64,000 nucleotides of DNA, from the NCBI GenBank assembly GCA_050298535.1, contig JBNKUI010000113.1, forward strand, positions 163,892-227,891, given 5' to 3'. The notes under the pieces are model-generated. The model did no database searches. It worked only from the letters and a program-made list of their open reading frames with translations, and was not told where the DNA came from. This document shows, piece after piece, positions 37,354-45,994 of this stretch (position 1 is the stretch's first letter; the number at the start of each line of letters is the position of its first letter). Made by a program: the position numbers and the translations under genes. This DNA comes from JABDMH01 sp050298535 (GTDB lineage Bacteria; Bacteroidota; Bacteroidia; Chitinophagales; Saprospiraceae).

Positions 37354-38700
37354 CTATAAAACGAACTCGCTATACTCTCTTTGCGACTCAACAAACTCCA
37401 AACCAGTCTCAGCCAATTCCTGGAGCACTGGTCCGTAGAGGTCAGGATGCACGGGAAGATGGACCCCTGGATCGCTGTATGTACCATTAATAACCAGCTT
37501 AGCAATAATCCCTATCGGATATCCAACCGCCTTACTCATAGCAGTGCCTTCCTTTACCGATCCCTTATGCACAAGAGAACTGACTAGTGTTTTTTTCCTC
37601 CCATCACTGATGTAGTCACACTCATGCTGTAGCACGACCAGATCTTGATCATTGGGATTCAATGCAAATTTTTCAAGGAGAAGGTCTTTCAGAATTGCTG
37701 CTGGAGTAGCATGCTTCAGTTTTATCTTCTTATTACCAAAAAGGCCTAACCAGGAGAGTTTTTTCATCACGGGTGAACTGGGATCTTCGCCAAGATATCG
37801 CGCTACGCGATCTTTAAGGCGCCCCTTAGAATCTTCGAGGAATGCCTCGATCAGTTTCTTATAGGGCATCTGGTACGATTCCATAATTGGATAGTTGTCA
37901 TCTGTCAGCCCCAAACGAATAATGGCATCCCACCCATCACAGAATCCCGGATAGCGCAATGTACCGCGGAGAATATTTGGTATCTTTTTAAGTCCGTAAT
38001 GTTTCCTGTAGACCAATGCATCCCGATTTAGGTACATTTCCAACATACCCATGGAGGGAACTTCTACTTTTCTGGTCCTTCTAAACAACCAATCATACCG
38101 AATATATTTGTTTTGCTTATCTACCAGATACTGAGAAATACCTTTACCGGCATTAATGACATTTTGTGGATTCCAGGTGAATTTATAGTGCCATGGATTA
38201 TCATCACTCTCAGGAGCTATCAGCGCTCCGGAGTAAGAACGCAGTCCTTCAATTTTGCTGCCATTTGATTGCAGTTTTCTAATCAATGGCATGACGGAAA
38301 TATGGTCAAGTCCCGGATCAAAACCAATTTCTGCAATGAAAGTCAGACCTGCTTCCTTGGCTGTCTCGTGCAAATCCTGCAACTCTGGTATCAAATACGA
38401 TGTTGTCAGAAAATGCTTTCGTAGCTGGATGCAATCGATCGCAACCGGCACATGTAGGTGTGGGGGCAACAGAGAGATAACTAAATCTGCTCTTCTAATC
38501 AGATCTTTACGATCATTAGGTTTGGAAGCATCCAACCACACTGCCAAGCCGTTAGGATGCTTATTTACTTTGCTTTCTGCCAATGCAGGTTCTGCATCAG
38601 CTACCATAACCAGCCATCCATATTGCTTGGAATGGTCCAGCAAGTATTTTATCAATGAAGTGGCAGATCTTCCGGCTCCAATAATTAGGACATTTTTCAT
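37354..38700 (-). CDS. Saccharopine dehydrogenase-family oxidoreductase
   Basis: 448-aa NAD(P)-dependent enzyme of the saccharopine reductase (LYS9-like) family. MKNVLIIGAGRSATSLIKYL is the dinucleotide-binding motif; FIAEIGFDPGLDHISVMPLI and the block SYSGALIAPESDDNPWHYKF are characteristic, and the C-terminal half contains GMSKAVGYP-like residues (GTAMSKAVGYPIGI). In Bacteroidota these enzymes act in lysine catabolism to glutamate and aminoadipate semialdehyde. No second lysine-degradation gene is adjacent. ATG 38700 is clear. Transcribed away from the divergent cytidine deaminase gene. Confidence 0.85.
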   Translation of the reverse strand: MKNVLIIGAGRSATSLIKYLLDHSKQYGWLVMVADAEPALAESKVNKHPNGLAVWLDASKPNDRKDLIRRADLVISLLPPHLHVPVAIDCIQLRKHFLTTSYLIPELQDLHETAKEAGLTFIAEIGFDPGLDHISVMPLIRKLQSNGSKIEGLRSYSGALIAPESDDNPWHYKFTWNPQNVINAGKGISQYLVDKQNKYIRYDWLFRRTRKVEVPSMGMLEMYLNRDALVYRKHYGLKKIPNILRGTLRYPGFCDGWDAIIRLGLTDDNYPIMESYQMPYKKLIEAFLEDSKGRLKDRVARYLGEDPSSPVMKKLSWLGLFGNKKIKLKHATPAAILKDLLLEKFALNPNDQDLVVLQHECDYISDGRKKTLVSSLVHKGSVKEGTAMSKAVGYPIGIIAKLVINGTYSDPGVHLPVHPDLYGPVLQELAETGLEFVESQREYSEFVL

Positions 38701-38821
38701 AATGTCATGATATCTAGTGAGATATGACTTTAAACTGGTTTGGGATTATAAAACTTGCGTAAAGTACCACCAGATCAGTGAAAACTCAAAAATGATTTAT
38801 AATTTTCATACAAATTTAAAG

Positions 38822-39325
38822 ATGTCCAAATCAGAACTCTCACACCTCCGGTCTCTTCATGTTCAGTATCAGGAGCTATCAGTGGAAGATTTAGAGAGCA
38901 TGGATTTGAACTTGCTGGATCACGCGAAAAACGCGGTCCGTTCGGCTTATGCACCCTATTCTAAGTTTGCAGTAAGTGCAGCTGTTTTACTGGAAAACGG
39001 GCAGATAATTTTGGGAACTAATCAGGAAAATGCATCCTACAGCCTTTGTCTGTGTGCGGAGAGAAGTGCGCTGGCCAGCGCTGCAGCACAGTTTCCAGAG
39101 CACAAAATCCACGCCATTGCCATCACGGCATATTCATCGAAAAGATCTATTGACCATCCCATTACCCCTTGTGGAGCCTGTCGGCAGGTGCTATGCGAAT
39201 ACGAACATCGGCACCAGCAACCGATCCGTGTCATTATGCAGGGGGCATCTGGGGCTGTTTTGATTTTTAATGATTCGGCATCTCTTTTACCTCTTTCATT
39301 TACCAGAGAGGACCTGCCAGAGTAG
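38822..39325 (+). CDS. cdd: Cytidine deaminase
   Basis: 167-aa zinc enzyme that deaminates cytidine and deoxycytidine for pyrimidine salvage. SAYAPYSKFAVSAAVLLENG (41-60) is the substrate pocket, CAERSALASAAAQ (from C78, with catalytic E80) and PCGACRQVLCEY (116-127, C117 and C120) give the zinc ligands. I place the start at ATG 38822; an open frame upstream has further ATGs at 38792 and 38717, but the added residues do not match the family. Convergent with kdsB. Confidence 0.93.
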   Translation: MSKSELSHLRSLHVQYQELSVEDLESMDLNLLDHAKNAVRSAYAPYSKFAVSAAVLLENGQIILGTNQENASYSLCLCAERSALASAAAQFPEHKIHAIAITAYSSKRSIDHPITPCGACRQVLCEYEHRHQQPIRVIMQGASGAVLIFNDSASLLPLSFTREDLPE

Positions 39326-39358
39326 GTTTTGATACAAAGTGTGGCAAAGCAACTTTCT

Positions 39359-40099
39359 CTACAACTTTACATCATTTTGTTGCATCCAGTATAGTAGTCG
39401 GTCAAGATCTTCGGGAGTATCTACACCCGGTGTTGAATATGGAACCTCCACAGCCCTGATGTCGTAACCTGCTTCCAGCCAACGCAGTTGCTCCAACCCC
39501 TCCGTCTGCTCCAGAAGTCCTAATGGCAACCGGGTCAATCTTGTCAAAACGTCTACCCTGAAGGCATAAACGCCCAGATGTCGGTACCAAATCATATCTT
39601 CTGGAATATTTCTTTGATAAGGTATCAAAGACCGACTGAAATAAAGTATTCGGTTATCGTGCCTCTTGGTCAGCTTCACTATATCCGGTCGATCCAGCAT
39701 TGCCTGATCCATACAAGGAGTTATGAGTGTCGCAATATCATTATTTTCAGACCTTAACACATCTACAAGTTTACTAATATGATCTGGAGGAATTAATGGC
39801 TCATCACCTTGAATATTGATCACATATTGTGCATCGAACTTCATCGCAACCTCTGCCACGCGATCTGTGCCCGATTGATGAGCACTTGATGTCATAATTA
39901 CCGGAATATTGACGTTAGTACAATATGAAAAAATCCGTTGATCATCCGTGGCGACATAGATGGCGTCCAGAGCACCTGATGCTGTCGCCTGCTCATAGAC
40001 TCTTTGAATCATTTTTTTTCCGGCTATATCCACCAGTGGTTTACCGGGAAACCGTACAGATTCGTATCGTGATGGAATAACTCCTAAAGTTTGTATCAT
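39359..40099 (-). CDS. kdsB: 3-deoxy-manno-octulosonate cytidylyltransferase
   Basis: 246-aa nucleotidyltransferase that makes CMP-Kdo for lipid A-core assembly. LGVIPSRYESVRFPGKPLVDIAGK (quoted as residues 5-28) is the family N-terminal motif, YVATDDQRIF and YVINIQGDEPLIPPDHI follow, and YRHLGVYAFRVDVLTRL and EQLRWLEAGYDIRAVEV complete the signature. Its presence shows the organism makes Kdo-containing LPS. Single gene; divergent from a LysM protein. Confidence 0.95.
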   Translation of the reverse strand: MIQTLGVIPSRYESVRFPGKPLVDIAGKKMIQRVYEQATASGALDAIYVATDDQRIFSYCTNVNIPVIMTSSAHQSGTDRVAEVAMKFDAQYVINIQGDEPLIPPDHISKLVDVLRSENNDIATLITPCMDQAMLDRPDIVKLTKRHDNRILYFSRSLIPYQRNIPEDMIWYRHLGVYAFRVDVLTRLTRLPLGLLEQTEGLEQLRWLEAGYDIRAVEVPYSTPGVDTPEDLDRLLYWMQQNDVKL

Positions 40100-40130
40100 A
40101 GGACATTAAGAAAATTAATCATATATATCG

Positions 40131-40138
40131 TATTTTTG
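40131..40138 (+). promoter_or_regulatory. Candidate -7 element (TATTTTTG) of the LysM gene
   Basis: Exact TAnnTTTG match 11 bases before ATG 40150. The implied leader is very short (about 6 bases), so it may be real with a near-leaderless mRNA or may be chance. Confidence 0.3.
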
Positions 40139-40149
40139 TTGAGACACAT

Positions 40150-41025
40150 ATGAAAATCTACTCTATTATATTATCAATAAGCTTCCTTTTCCTCACTGTG
40201 GCACCCTTTGAGTTGTTTGCCCAGCAGGGAAGTGATCCTGTTTTTGTCAAAGTGGATCGCAAGTTAGGAAAAGTCACTCATCACCGGGTACTTGAGCATG
40301 AGACCTTGTACTCTATCTCCAGACGTTATGGCGTTGCGGCGGAGACCATCATGCAGGCAAATCCCAAGGTACGGCCACATTCCAAAAAATTACCACCCGT
40401 ATTATCTATTCCCATCTCAGATAAGATGATCATCACACGCATCCCACTTTTTAAGAATAAAAATGACTATCTACCCGTGTACTATACTGCTTTAAAAAAA
40501 GATAATCTCTTTAAAATCAGTCGGCAGTATTTTGACATCCCAACGAATCTACTTGCCAACCGAAATAATATCAAGGGGAATCGTATCCGTGAAGGACAAA
40601 CACTCCATATCGGTTGGTTGAAGCGTGTATTTACGCCACTTGACATCGAGCGTGGACGACTGCAAGGTGAAGAAAAGATCATCGCTCGTAAGGATAAAAC
40701 TCCATATCAGGTTGAATTTGAAGAAATGGGGGGTGCTGATTTAACCAGTAAAAATGCAGTTGCTTACTGGAAAGCCGATGCCAGCACCAAAGGATACTTT
40801 GTCATGCATAGATCGGCACCGGAGCGATCCATCATCGAGATCGTAAATCCTTTAAGTGCCACAACGATCTATGCAAAAGTCATTGCCAGAATACCTGATC
40901 ATCTCTATGCTAAAGAAATCGATATGGTGGTTTCTCGTGAGGTGGCTGAGGAGTTACAGGCTCGAGATCAGAAGTTCTTCGTCAGGTCTCGATATGTGAA
41001 TCCCCGTACCAGTGCAAGTCGCTAA
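40150..41025 (+). CDS. Secreted protein with two LysM domains and an RlpA/DPBB-like end
   Basis: 291-aa exported protein. Signal peptide to about residue 25 (ending LFAQQ). First LysM at about 43-85 (HRVLEHETLYSISRRYGVAA), second at about 110-155 (YTALKKDNLFKISRQYFDIP, NIKGNRIREGQTLHIGW). The C-terminal 90 residues (GYFVMHRSAPERSIIEIVNP, TIYAKVIARIPDHLYAKEID) look like a double-psi beta-barrel, as in RlpA-type proteins. It should bind peptidoglycan and might affect the wall, but I do not see RlpA catalytic residues for certain. Divergent from kdsB. Confidence 0.78.
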   Translation: MKIYSIILSISFLFLTVAPFELFAQQGSDPVFVKVDRKLGKVTHHRVLEHETLYSISRRYGVAAETIMQANPKVRPHSKKLPPVLSIPISDKMIITRIPLFKNKNDYLPVYYTALKKDNLFKISRQYFDIPTNLLANRNNIKGNRIREGQTLHIGWLKRVFTPLDIERGRLQGEEKIIARKDKTPYQVEFEEMGGADLTSKNAVAYWKADASTKGYFVMHRSAPERSIIEIVNPLSATTIYAKVIARIPDHLYAKEIDMVVSREVAEELQARDQKFFVRSRYVNPRTSASR

Positions 41026-41031
41026 TTTTAA

Positions 41032-41039
41032 TACTTTTG
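41032..41039 (+). promoter_or_regulatory. Candidate -7 element (TACTTTTG) of the cystathionine beta-synthase gene
   Basis: Exact TAnnTTTG match, 19 bases before the TTG start at 41059 and just after the LysM stop. It supports that start, which has no ATG alternative. Confidence 0.42.
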
Positions 41040-41058
41040 TGCGCAAATTCGAAAGGCT

Positions 41059-42417
41059 TTGAAAGTATACAAGGACATTCTTGAAACAATTGGAAACACA
41101 CCCCTGGTCAAGCTCAACCGAATTGTTAAGGACCTGCCCTGCACAGTCCTTGCCAAGGTAGAGACTTTCAATCCGGGACATTCTATTAAGGACCGGATGG
41201 CACTGCGAATGCTAGAACAGGCAGAGGCCGATCAGAAGATAAAACCTGGTGGTACTATCATAGAATGTACCTCGGGAAATACAGGTATGGGACTCGCCAT
41301 AGCTGCGGCAGTAAAAGGGTACAAGTGTATTTTCACCACCAACGACAAGCAGTCCAAAGAGAAAATCGATATTCTCAAAGCTTTGGGGGCAGAAGTAATC
41401 GTTTGCCCAACAAATGTTGAGCCCACCGATGAAAGATCTTACTATTCAGTGGCAGAGAAACTCAGCAAGGAAATCGATAACTCGTACTGGTTTAATCAAT
41501 ATGATAATCTTGCCAATACCGCAGCGCACTTCGAATCGACTGGGCCTGAAATTTGGGATCAGACAGATGGCAAAGTCACACATCTTGTGGTGGGAGTTGG
41601 GACCGGTGGCACGATCAGCGGCACCGCTCGATTTCTCAAATCCAAAAACCCCGCAATAAAAGTATGGGGCATAGACACCTACGGTTCAGTTTTTAAGAAG
41701 TATCATGAAACGGGTAAATTTGATCAGGCTGAAATCTATCCCTATATCACCGAAGGCATCGGGGAAGACATTTTGCCCAAAAACGTAGACTTCTCTGTGA
41801 TCGATCATTTTGAAAAAGTCACCGATAAAGATGGTGCAATTGCGGCACGGAAATTGGCAAGAGAAGAAGGAATACTGTTGGGATATTCGGCAGGTAGTGC
41901 AATGGCAGGGCTGCTTCAGATGGCGGATGAATTGAGCGAAGAGGATGTAGTGGTAGTGATATTCCATGATCATGGTAGTCGATACGTCGGAAAGATCTAT
42001 AACGACGATTGGATGCGCGAAAGAGGTTTCTTAGACACTGAACTCCACGTATCTGATATTATCGCCTCTAAGAATGGTCATCAGTTTGTATCTGCCGATG
42101 GAGAAACTCCCATCCGATCAGTCATTGGAACCATGCGAGAACTAAATATTTCTCAAATGCCTGTAATGGAAAACGATGAAGTGGTAGGATCAATTACGGA
42201 AGGTGAGATCATTTCTTACCTACTGGATGATGAACGATTTGGTGCAAATCCGCCGGTCAAAAATATCATGGGCAAGCCTTTTGCAGAGGTGGCATTGAGT
42301 CTGCCGATCAGTAAACTCTCGAGAATGATCAGCAGACAGCAACCGGCAGTACTTACTCGTGACAAAGCCAACAACCGACACATCATCACACAATATGACA
42401 TCCTACAAAACCTTTAA
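41059..42417 (+). CDS. Cystathionine beta-synthase (PLP domain plus CBS pair)
   Basis: 452-aa fold-type II PLP enzyme. IGNTPLVKLNRIV (11-23), NPGHSIKDRMA with PLP lysine K44, ECTSGNTGMGLAIAAAVKG, and VGVGTGGTISGTARFLK are the core. From about residue 335 a tandem CBS domain follows (MRELNISQMPVMENDEVVGS, NIMGKPFAEVALSLPISKL). It condenses serine with homocysteine, or works as a cysteine synthase-like enzyme; the CBS pair suggests regulation by an adenosyl ligand. The start is TTG 41059, supported by the promoter-like element just upstream. Reaction inferred by family and domain order. Confidence 0.85.
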   Translation: MKVYKDILETIGNTPLVKLNRIVKDLPCTVLAKVETFNPGHSIKDRMALRMLEQAEADQKIKPGGTIIECTSGNTGMGLAIAAAVKGYKCIFTTNDKQSKEKIDILKALGAEVIVCPTNVEPTDERSYYSVAEKLSKEIDNSYWFNQYDNLANTAAHFESTGPEIWDQTDGKVTHLVVGVGTGGTISGTARFLKSKNPAIKVWGIDTYGSVFKKYHETGKFDQAEIYPYITEGIGEDILPKNVDFSVIDHFEKVTDKDGAIAARKLAREEGILLGYSAGSAMAGLLQMADELSEEDVVVVIFHDHGSRYVGKIYNDDWMRERGFLDTELHVSDIIASKNGHQFVSADGETPIRSVIGTMRELNISQMPVMENDEVVGSITEGEIISYLLDDERFGANPPVKNIMGKPFAEVALSLPISKLSRMISRQQPAVLTRDKANNRHIITQYDILQNL

Positions 42418-42489
42418 TGCTTCGTCATCAACACTGTCTCGTTCAAGCATATAATAAAGCATCCGTTAGTGGGTTATATTGAGGTATTT

Positions 42490-43560
42490 ATGGTAAAGTT
42501 GATAAGTCGAATACTGGTTTTACTGCTTCCTGTCATGTGTATGACTCTCAAGGTCTCGGCACAGGATCCTCTGTTTTCACAATTTTATGCAATGCCAACC
42601 TATCTAAATCCGGCACTAACAGGAGGATTCAATGCAAAATACCGGGTATCAACAATCTACCGGGATCAATGGAGCGGCCCCTTGGAACAATCCATCAGTT
42701 CCTTTGCAGCAGGTCTGGATCTACGTTTTGATTTGAAATCACAGGCCCTATCAGGGGATGTTGCGGCGGCAGGCCTGCAATTCTTCTCCGACCAGGCCGG
42801 ATCGCTAGACCTATCCACTAATAGTATTGCTGTTTCAGGTGCCTTTCACAAATCTCTGGATAGGAGTAATAAGAACTATCTCTCAGCAGGATTTCAACTA
42901 AGTACCGTACAAAGAAATGTACTGTATGAAAATCTGTATTTCCAAGATCAGTTTGATGGAGTAAATGCGTACACGGGAGCCACAGGAGAAGACCTTCCCA
43001 CTAACAACTACAGCTTTACAGATGCGGCGGTTGGGGTTAATTTTGTGGGAGAAACCAGTCTTGGGCTTCAATTCTTTGTGGGCGCAGCGGCACAGCATAT
43101 TCTGGAGCCTGAGATTTCTTTTTACCGAAAGGACGAGGATGAGGCACAGCAGGCCCTTAGTACCAGCCGGTTATTTCGAAGATACACTGCGCATGCTGGT
43201 GTCACGACCGCGCTCAATGATGATATTAGCATCAGCCCGCGAGCGTTCTTCACTACCATGGGACCTCACATGCAAGCAAGCCTGGGAAACAATTTCATCA
43301 TTGAGCCCAGTAGTACGGATGCCTTCAATTTTCATGTGGGAGCATGGCTTAGAGTGGTGCAGGATTATGAACAACCCGTAGCACTAGATGTCCTTGGTTT
43401 GATGACCGGTGTCGGTCTAGGAAATCTCTTTATCGGACTGAGTTATGATATCAATTTGAGGGATCTCACACAATTTGGCACCCGACAAGGATCATTCGAA
43501 CTATCCCTTTCATACTTCGGCGATTACGAGGATGAAGGAAGTGCATGCCCTACCTTCTAG
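42490..43560 (+). CDS. PorP/SprF family type IX secretion membrane protein
   Basis: 356-aa outer-membrane-type protein. Signal peptide to about residue 24 (ending KVSAQ), then DPLFSQFYAMPTYLNPALTG, the signature of PorP/SprF, and RVSTIYRDQWSGP. The rest is beta-rich with alternating aromatic residues, and it ends in FELSLSYFGDYEDEG. PorP/SprF proteins are partners of T9SS or of gliding adhesins; here there is no adjacent SprB-type adhesin, so its partner is elsewhere or is one of the T9SS-sorted proteins in this window. Start at ATG 42490; a GTG at 42469 would spoil the signal peptide. Confidence 0.9.
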   Translation: MVKLISRILVLLLPVMCMTLKVSAQDPLFSQFYAMPTYLNPALTGGFNAKYRVSTIYRDQWSGPLEQSISSFAAGLDLRFDLKSQALSGDVAAAGLQFFSDQAGSLDLSTNSIAVSGAFHKSLDRSNKNYLSAGFQLSTVQRNVLYENLYFQDQFDGVNAYTGATGEDLPTNNYSFTDAAVGVNFVGETSLGLQFFVGAAAQHILEPEISFYRKDEDEAQQALSTSRLFRRYTAHAGVTTALNDDISISPRAFFTTMGPHMQASLGNNFIIEPSSTDAFNFHVGAWLRVVQDYEQPVALDVLGLMTGVGLGNLFIGLSYDINLRDLTQFGTRQGSFELSLSYFGDYEDEGSACPTF

Positions 43561-43569
43561 ACTTACACT

Positions 43570-44676
43570 TTACACTTCGAGAGGGACATTTTCGACAATC
43601 TCCAATCCATAGCCATCCAAAGCCACTCGCTTTCGAGGATGCTGGGTAAGCAGACGAATCTTGGAAATCCCCAAATCCCTGAGGATTTGAGCACCGATAC
43701 CAAAATTGCGTTGATCGCTATTCACGGTCTCTTGTACCTCCGACTCTTTTAACGTCTTTAATTTCTGGAGAATAGAATTGCTTTCACTGTGTCGCATGTA
43801 CAGGAGGACACCACTCTCCTCCTGACTAATCTTCCGCATAGAAGCTCTTAATTGCAGCCCATAATCATCAAAGAGCATTCCCAGGATATCACCCGTTTCT
43901 GTAGAAGAATGCACCCGCACCAACACAGGCTCATCACCATCCCATTGGCCCCGAATAATAGCAAGGTGCGTATCATTAGTGGTCAGTTGATTATATGCAA
44001 TAATTTGAAAAGGTCCCCACTTAGAATTGACGGACACCTCATATTCACGCTTCACCAATCGCTCGTGCTTCATCCGATAAGCTACCAGATCCTTGATGCT
44101 CACGACCTTCAGATTATGCTCTTCCGCAATTTCCATCAATTGTGGAAGTCTCGCCATTGAGCCATCTTCATTGAGGATCTCTACCAGCACCCCGGCTGGA
44201 TAATATCCTGCCAGCCTTGCCAAATCAATGGCTGCCTCAGTATGCCCCGTTCGTCTGAGTACGCCACCATTCTTTGCCTTCAGAGGAAAAATATGACCTG
44301 GCCGTCCAAAATCACTTGGTTTTGTCTCTGGATCCACCAGCGCCTTAATCCCCGTAGCTCGGTCATAGGCAGATATACCCGTGGTACATCCCTTACCTTT
44401 TAGATCCACAGAAATAGTAAAAGCTGTCTCATGGAGAGCCGTACTCTTTTGTACCATCAAATCAAGTTCGAGTTCCTTTGCTCTGTCTTCCGTAATCGGA
44501 GCACAGATCAGACCGCGACCATAGGTGGCCATAAAATTGATGATGCTGGGTGTCACACATTCTGCTGCGCAGATAAAATCACCTTCATTCTCACGATCTT
44601 CATCATCTACAACGATTACTATTTTACCATCCCGAATGTCCTGAATGGCTGATTTAATTGTGTTCAATGTATTCAT
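43570..44676 (-). CDS. ribBA: RibBA: DHBP synthase with degenerate GTP cyclohydrolase II domain
   Basis: 368-aa two-domain riboflavin protein. The N-terminal RibB half is intact: VVDDEDRENEGDF (22-34) and RRTGHTEAAIDLARLAG (141-157). The C-terminal half has the GTP cyclohydrolase II fold (VLVRVHSS, GVLLYMRHS, NFGIGAQILRDLGI, LTQHPRKRVALDGYGLEI) but its three zinc cysteines are missing: HSECLTGD reads HSSTETGD (255-263), and RCDCG reads FDDYG (269-273). The RQEGRG segment reads RHSESN. It can therefore make 3,4-dihydroxy-2-butanone 4-phosphate but probably not hydrolyse GTP. The start overlaps a glycosyltransferase stop by ATGA. Confidence 0.9.
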   Translation of the reverse strand: MNTLNTIKSAIQDIRDGKIVIVVDDEDRENEGDFICAAECVTPSIINFMATYGRGLICAPITEDRAKELELDLMVQKSTALHETAFTISVDLKGKGCTTGISAYDRATGIKALVDPETKPSDFGRPGHIFPLKAKNGGVLRRTGHTEAAIDLARLAGYYPAGVLVEILNEDGSMARLPQLMEIAEEHNLKVVSIKDLVAYRMKHERLVKREYEVSVNSKWGPFQIIAYNQLTTNDTHLAIIRGQWDGDEPVLVRVHSSTETGDILGMLFDDYGLQLRASMRKISQEESGVLLYMRHSESNSILQKLKTLKESEVQETVNSDQRNFGIGAQILRDLGISKIRLLTQHPRKRVALDGYGLEIVENVPLEV

Positions 44677-45875
44677 TTGTGTTCCAATCCTAGTTCGCTA
44701 TTTTGATTTTTTACAGGATCTGCCAGTAGGTCTAAAGGTGAACAACACTGTTCCCAGGCAAACTGTTCTGTCACGAATTTTCTGGCTTCACATCCCAGGC
44801 TTTTGCGCTCATCCTCGTGCTCCAGAAGTGCCTCAATCTCTCGGCAAAATGAATCAATATCTCCGGCTATACGCACCAATGCTTGGGGGGCACCAATGCC
44901 ATCCGCTACAATCGATGTCGTGACACAAGGTACCTCCATTGCCATCGCCTCCAGGATCTTGTTTTGAAGTCCGCTCCCCGTAAAAATCGGAGCTACAAAT
45001 ACTTTTCCATTGCTATAGGCTGTACGAATATCTTCCAGGTAGCCCGTGACCTTTATCCAGTCGTTTTGCAGGAGTAGTACCTCTCGGCTTGGACTCGCGC
45101 CAGCAATTAATATTTTCAGCTCAGGAAGCTTTTGCTTCAGATGTCTTGCTATCTGCTGCACAAGATATTTTGCGGCAAGAATATTCGGATGATAACTCAT
45201 ATTCCCAACGAATACCAGATCATACTGTGGTGCCTCTGAATGGTTTGGTTTGAAATATTCTGTGTCCACACCATTGGGAAGCAATGTCAATGCCGTTACA
45301 CCCGCTTCTTCCAAATGCTCTTTATCCGTATTACTGATAATGAACCGGTGGTTGAATTTTGATTGGCTAATTACTTCAAACTTGCGAAGTAAATCTGATT
45401 CACGCCTCCAAAACCATTGCACGATTCCACTACTTCGCTCAGCCCGACGGATGGCGCGAAGAGAAAATGCATCCATGTAATCTAGTGCCACTTTTGATCC
45501 AGTAACGTGCGTGACATAGGGTACCATACGAATCAATTGCACATAGATGATATCGGGTCGCTCCACGTCAATGATTTTTTGGACTACTTGCTTTGAGCCC
45601 ATGTGCTCAAAATATCCGACACTAGCTGGTTGCCCTTTAGCATACGCCAAGATGGCATTGACCACACTCTTCCAATGAGCTTGGTAAATGACATGAACCT
45701 TCCTGCAAATTTGATTCATCTCCTGAAGCCAGGTCTCCTCCGGATGATGGTCGGACAAAGCGATGAGAGTAATCTCGTGATCTTTTGAGAGATACTTGAG
45801 CTGGTGATAAATGCGAAGTTTATCGCCCTTTTCTAGGGGAAGGGGAAAACGGGACGATAATACTAGTAATTTCAA
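44673..45875 (-). CDS. Glycosyltransferase family 4
   Basis: 400-aa GT4 enzyme. N-terminal MKLLVLSSRFPLPLEKGDKL is typical of the group of sugar transferases known from exosortase-type loci (TIGR03087-like); ALDYMDAFSLRAIRRAERS and LPNGVDTEYFKPN follow. The donor domain has DLVFVGNMSYHPNILAAKYL and FTGSGLQNKILEAMAMEVPC (E-x7-E near residue 315). It is coupled to ribBA by a four-base overlap, an unexpected pair. Substrate unknown. Confidence 0.85.
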   Translation of the reverse strand: MKLLVLSSRFPLPLEKGDKLRIYHQLKYLSKDHEITLIALSDHHPEETWLQEMNQICRKVHVIYQAHWKSVVNAILAYAKGQPASVGYFEHMGSKQVVQKIIDVERPDIIYVQLIRMVPYVTHVTGSKVALDYMDAFSLRAIRRAERSSGIVQWFWRRESDLLRKFEVISQSKFNHRFIISNTDKEHLEEAGVTALTLLPNGVDTEYFKPNHSEAPQYDLVFVGNMSYHPNILAAKYLVQQIARHLKQKLPELKILIAGASPSREVLLLQNDWIKVTGYLEDIRTAYSNGKVFVAPIFTGSGLQNKILEAMAMEVPCVTTSIVADGIGAPQALVRIAGDIDSFCREIEALLEHEDERKSLGCEARKFVTEQFAWEQCCSPLDLLADPVKNQNSELGLEHK

Positions 45876-45994
45876 GTATCCTGTTTTTCAGACTGATTAA
45901 GGGCGCAAAAATATCATTTGTTAGACTTTATGCCCATTCCTACCAATTCCTTTTTAAAGATATTTGAAATTCATCCTATATGTAGCTCAGAAGT

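Noticed and set aside
38717..38821. N-terminal extension of cytidine deaminase
   Set aside because: The extra residues do not match the family, and an ATG at 38822 gives normal length.
43570..44800. FMN riboswitch upstream of ribBA
   Set aside because: The ribBA start overlaps the preceding glycosyltransferase gene by four bases, so there is no leader room for an aptamer.
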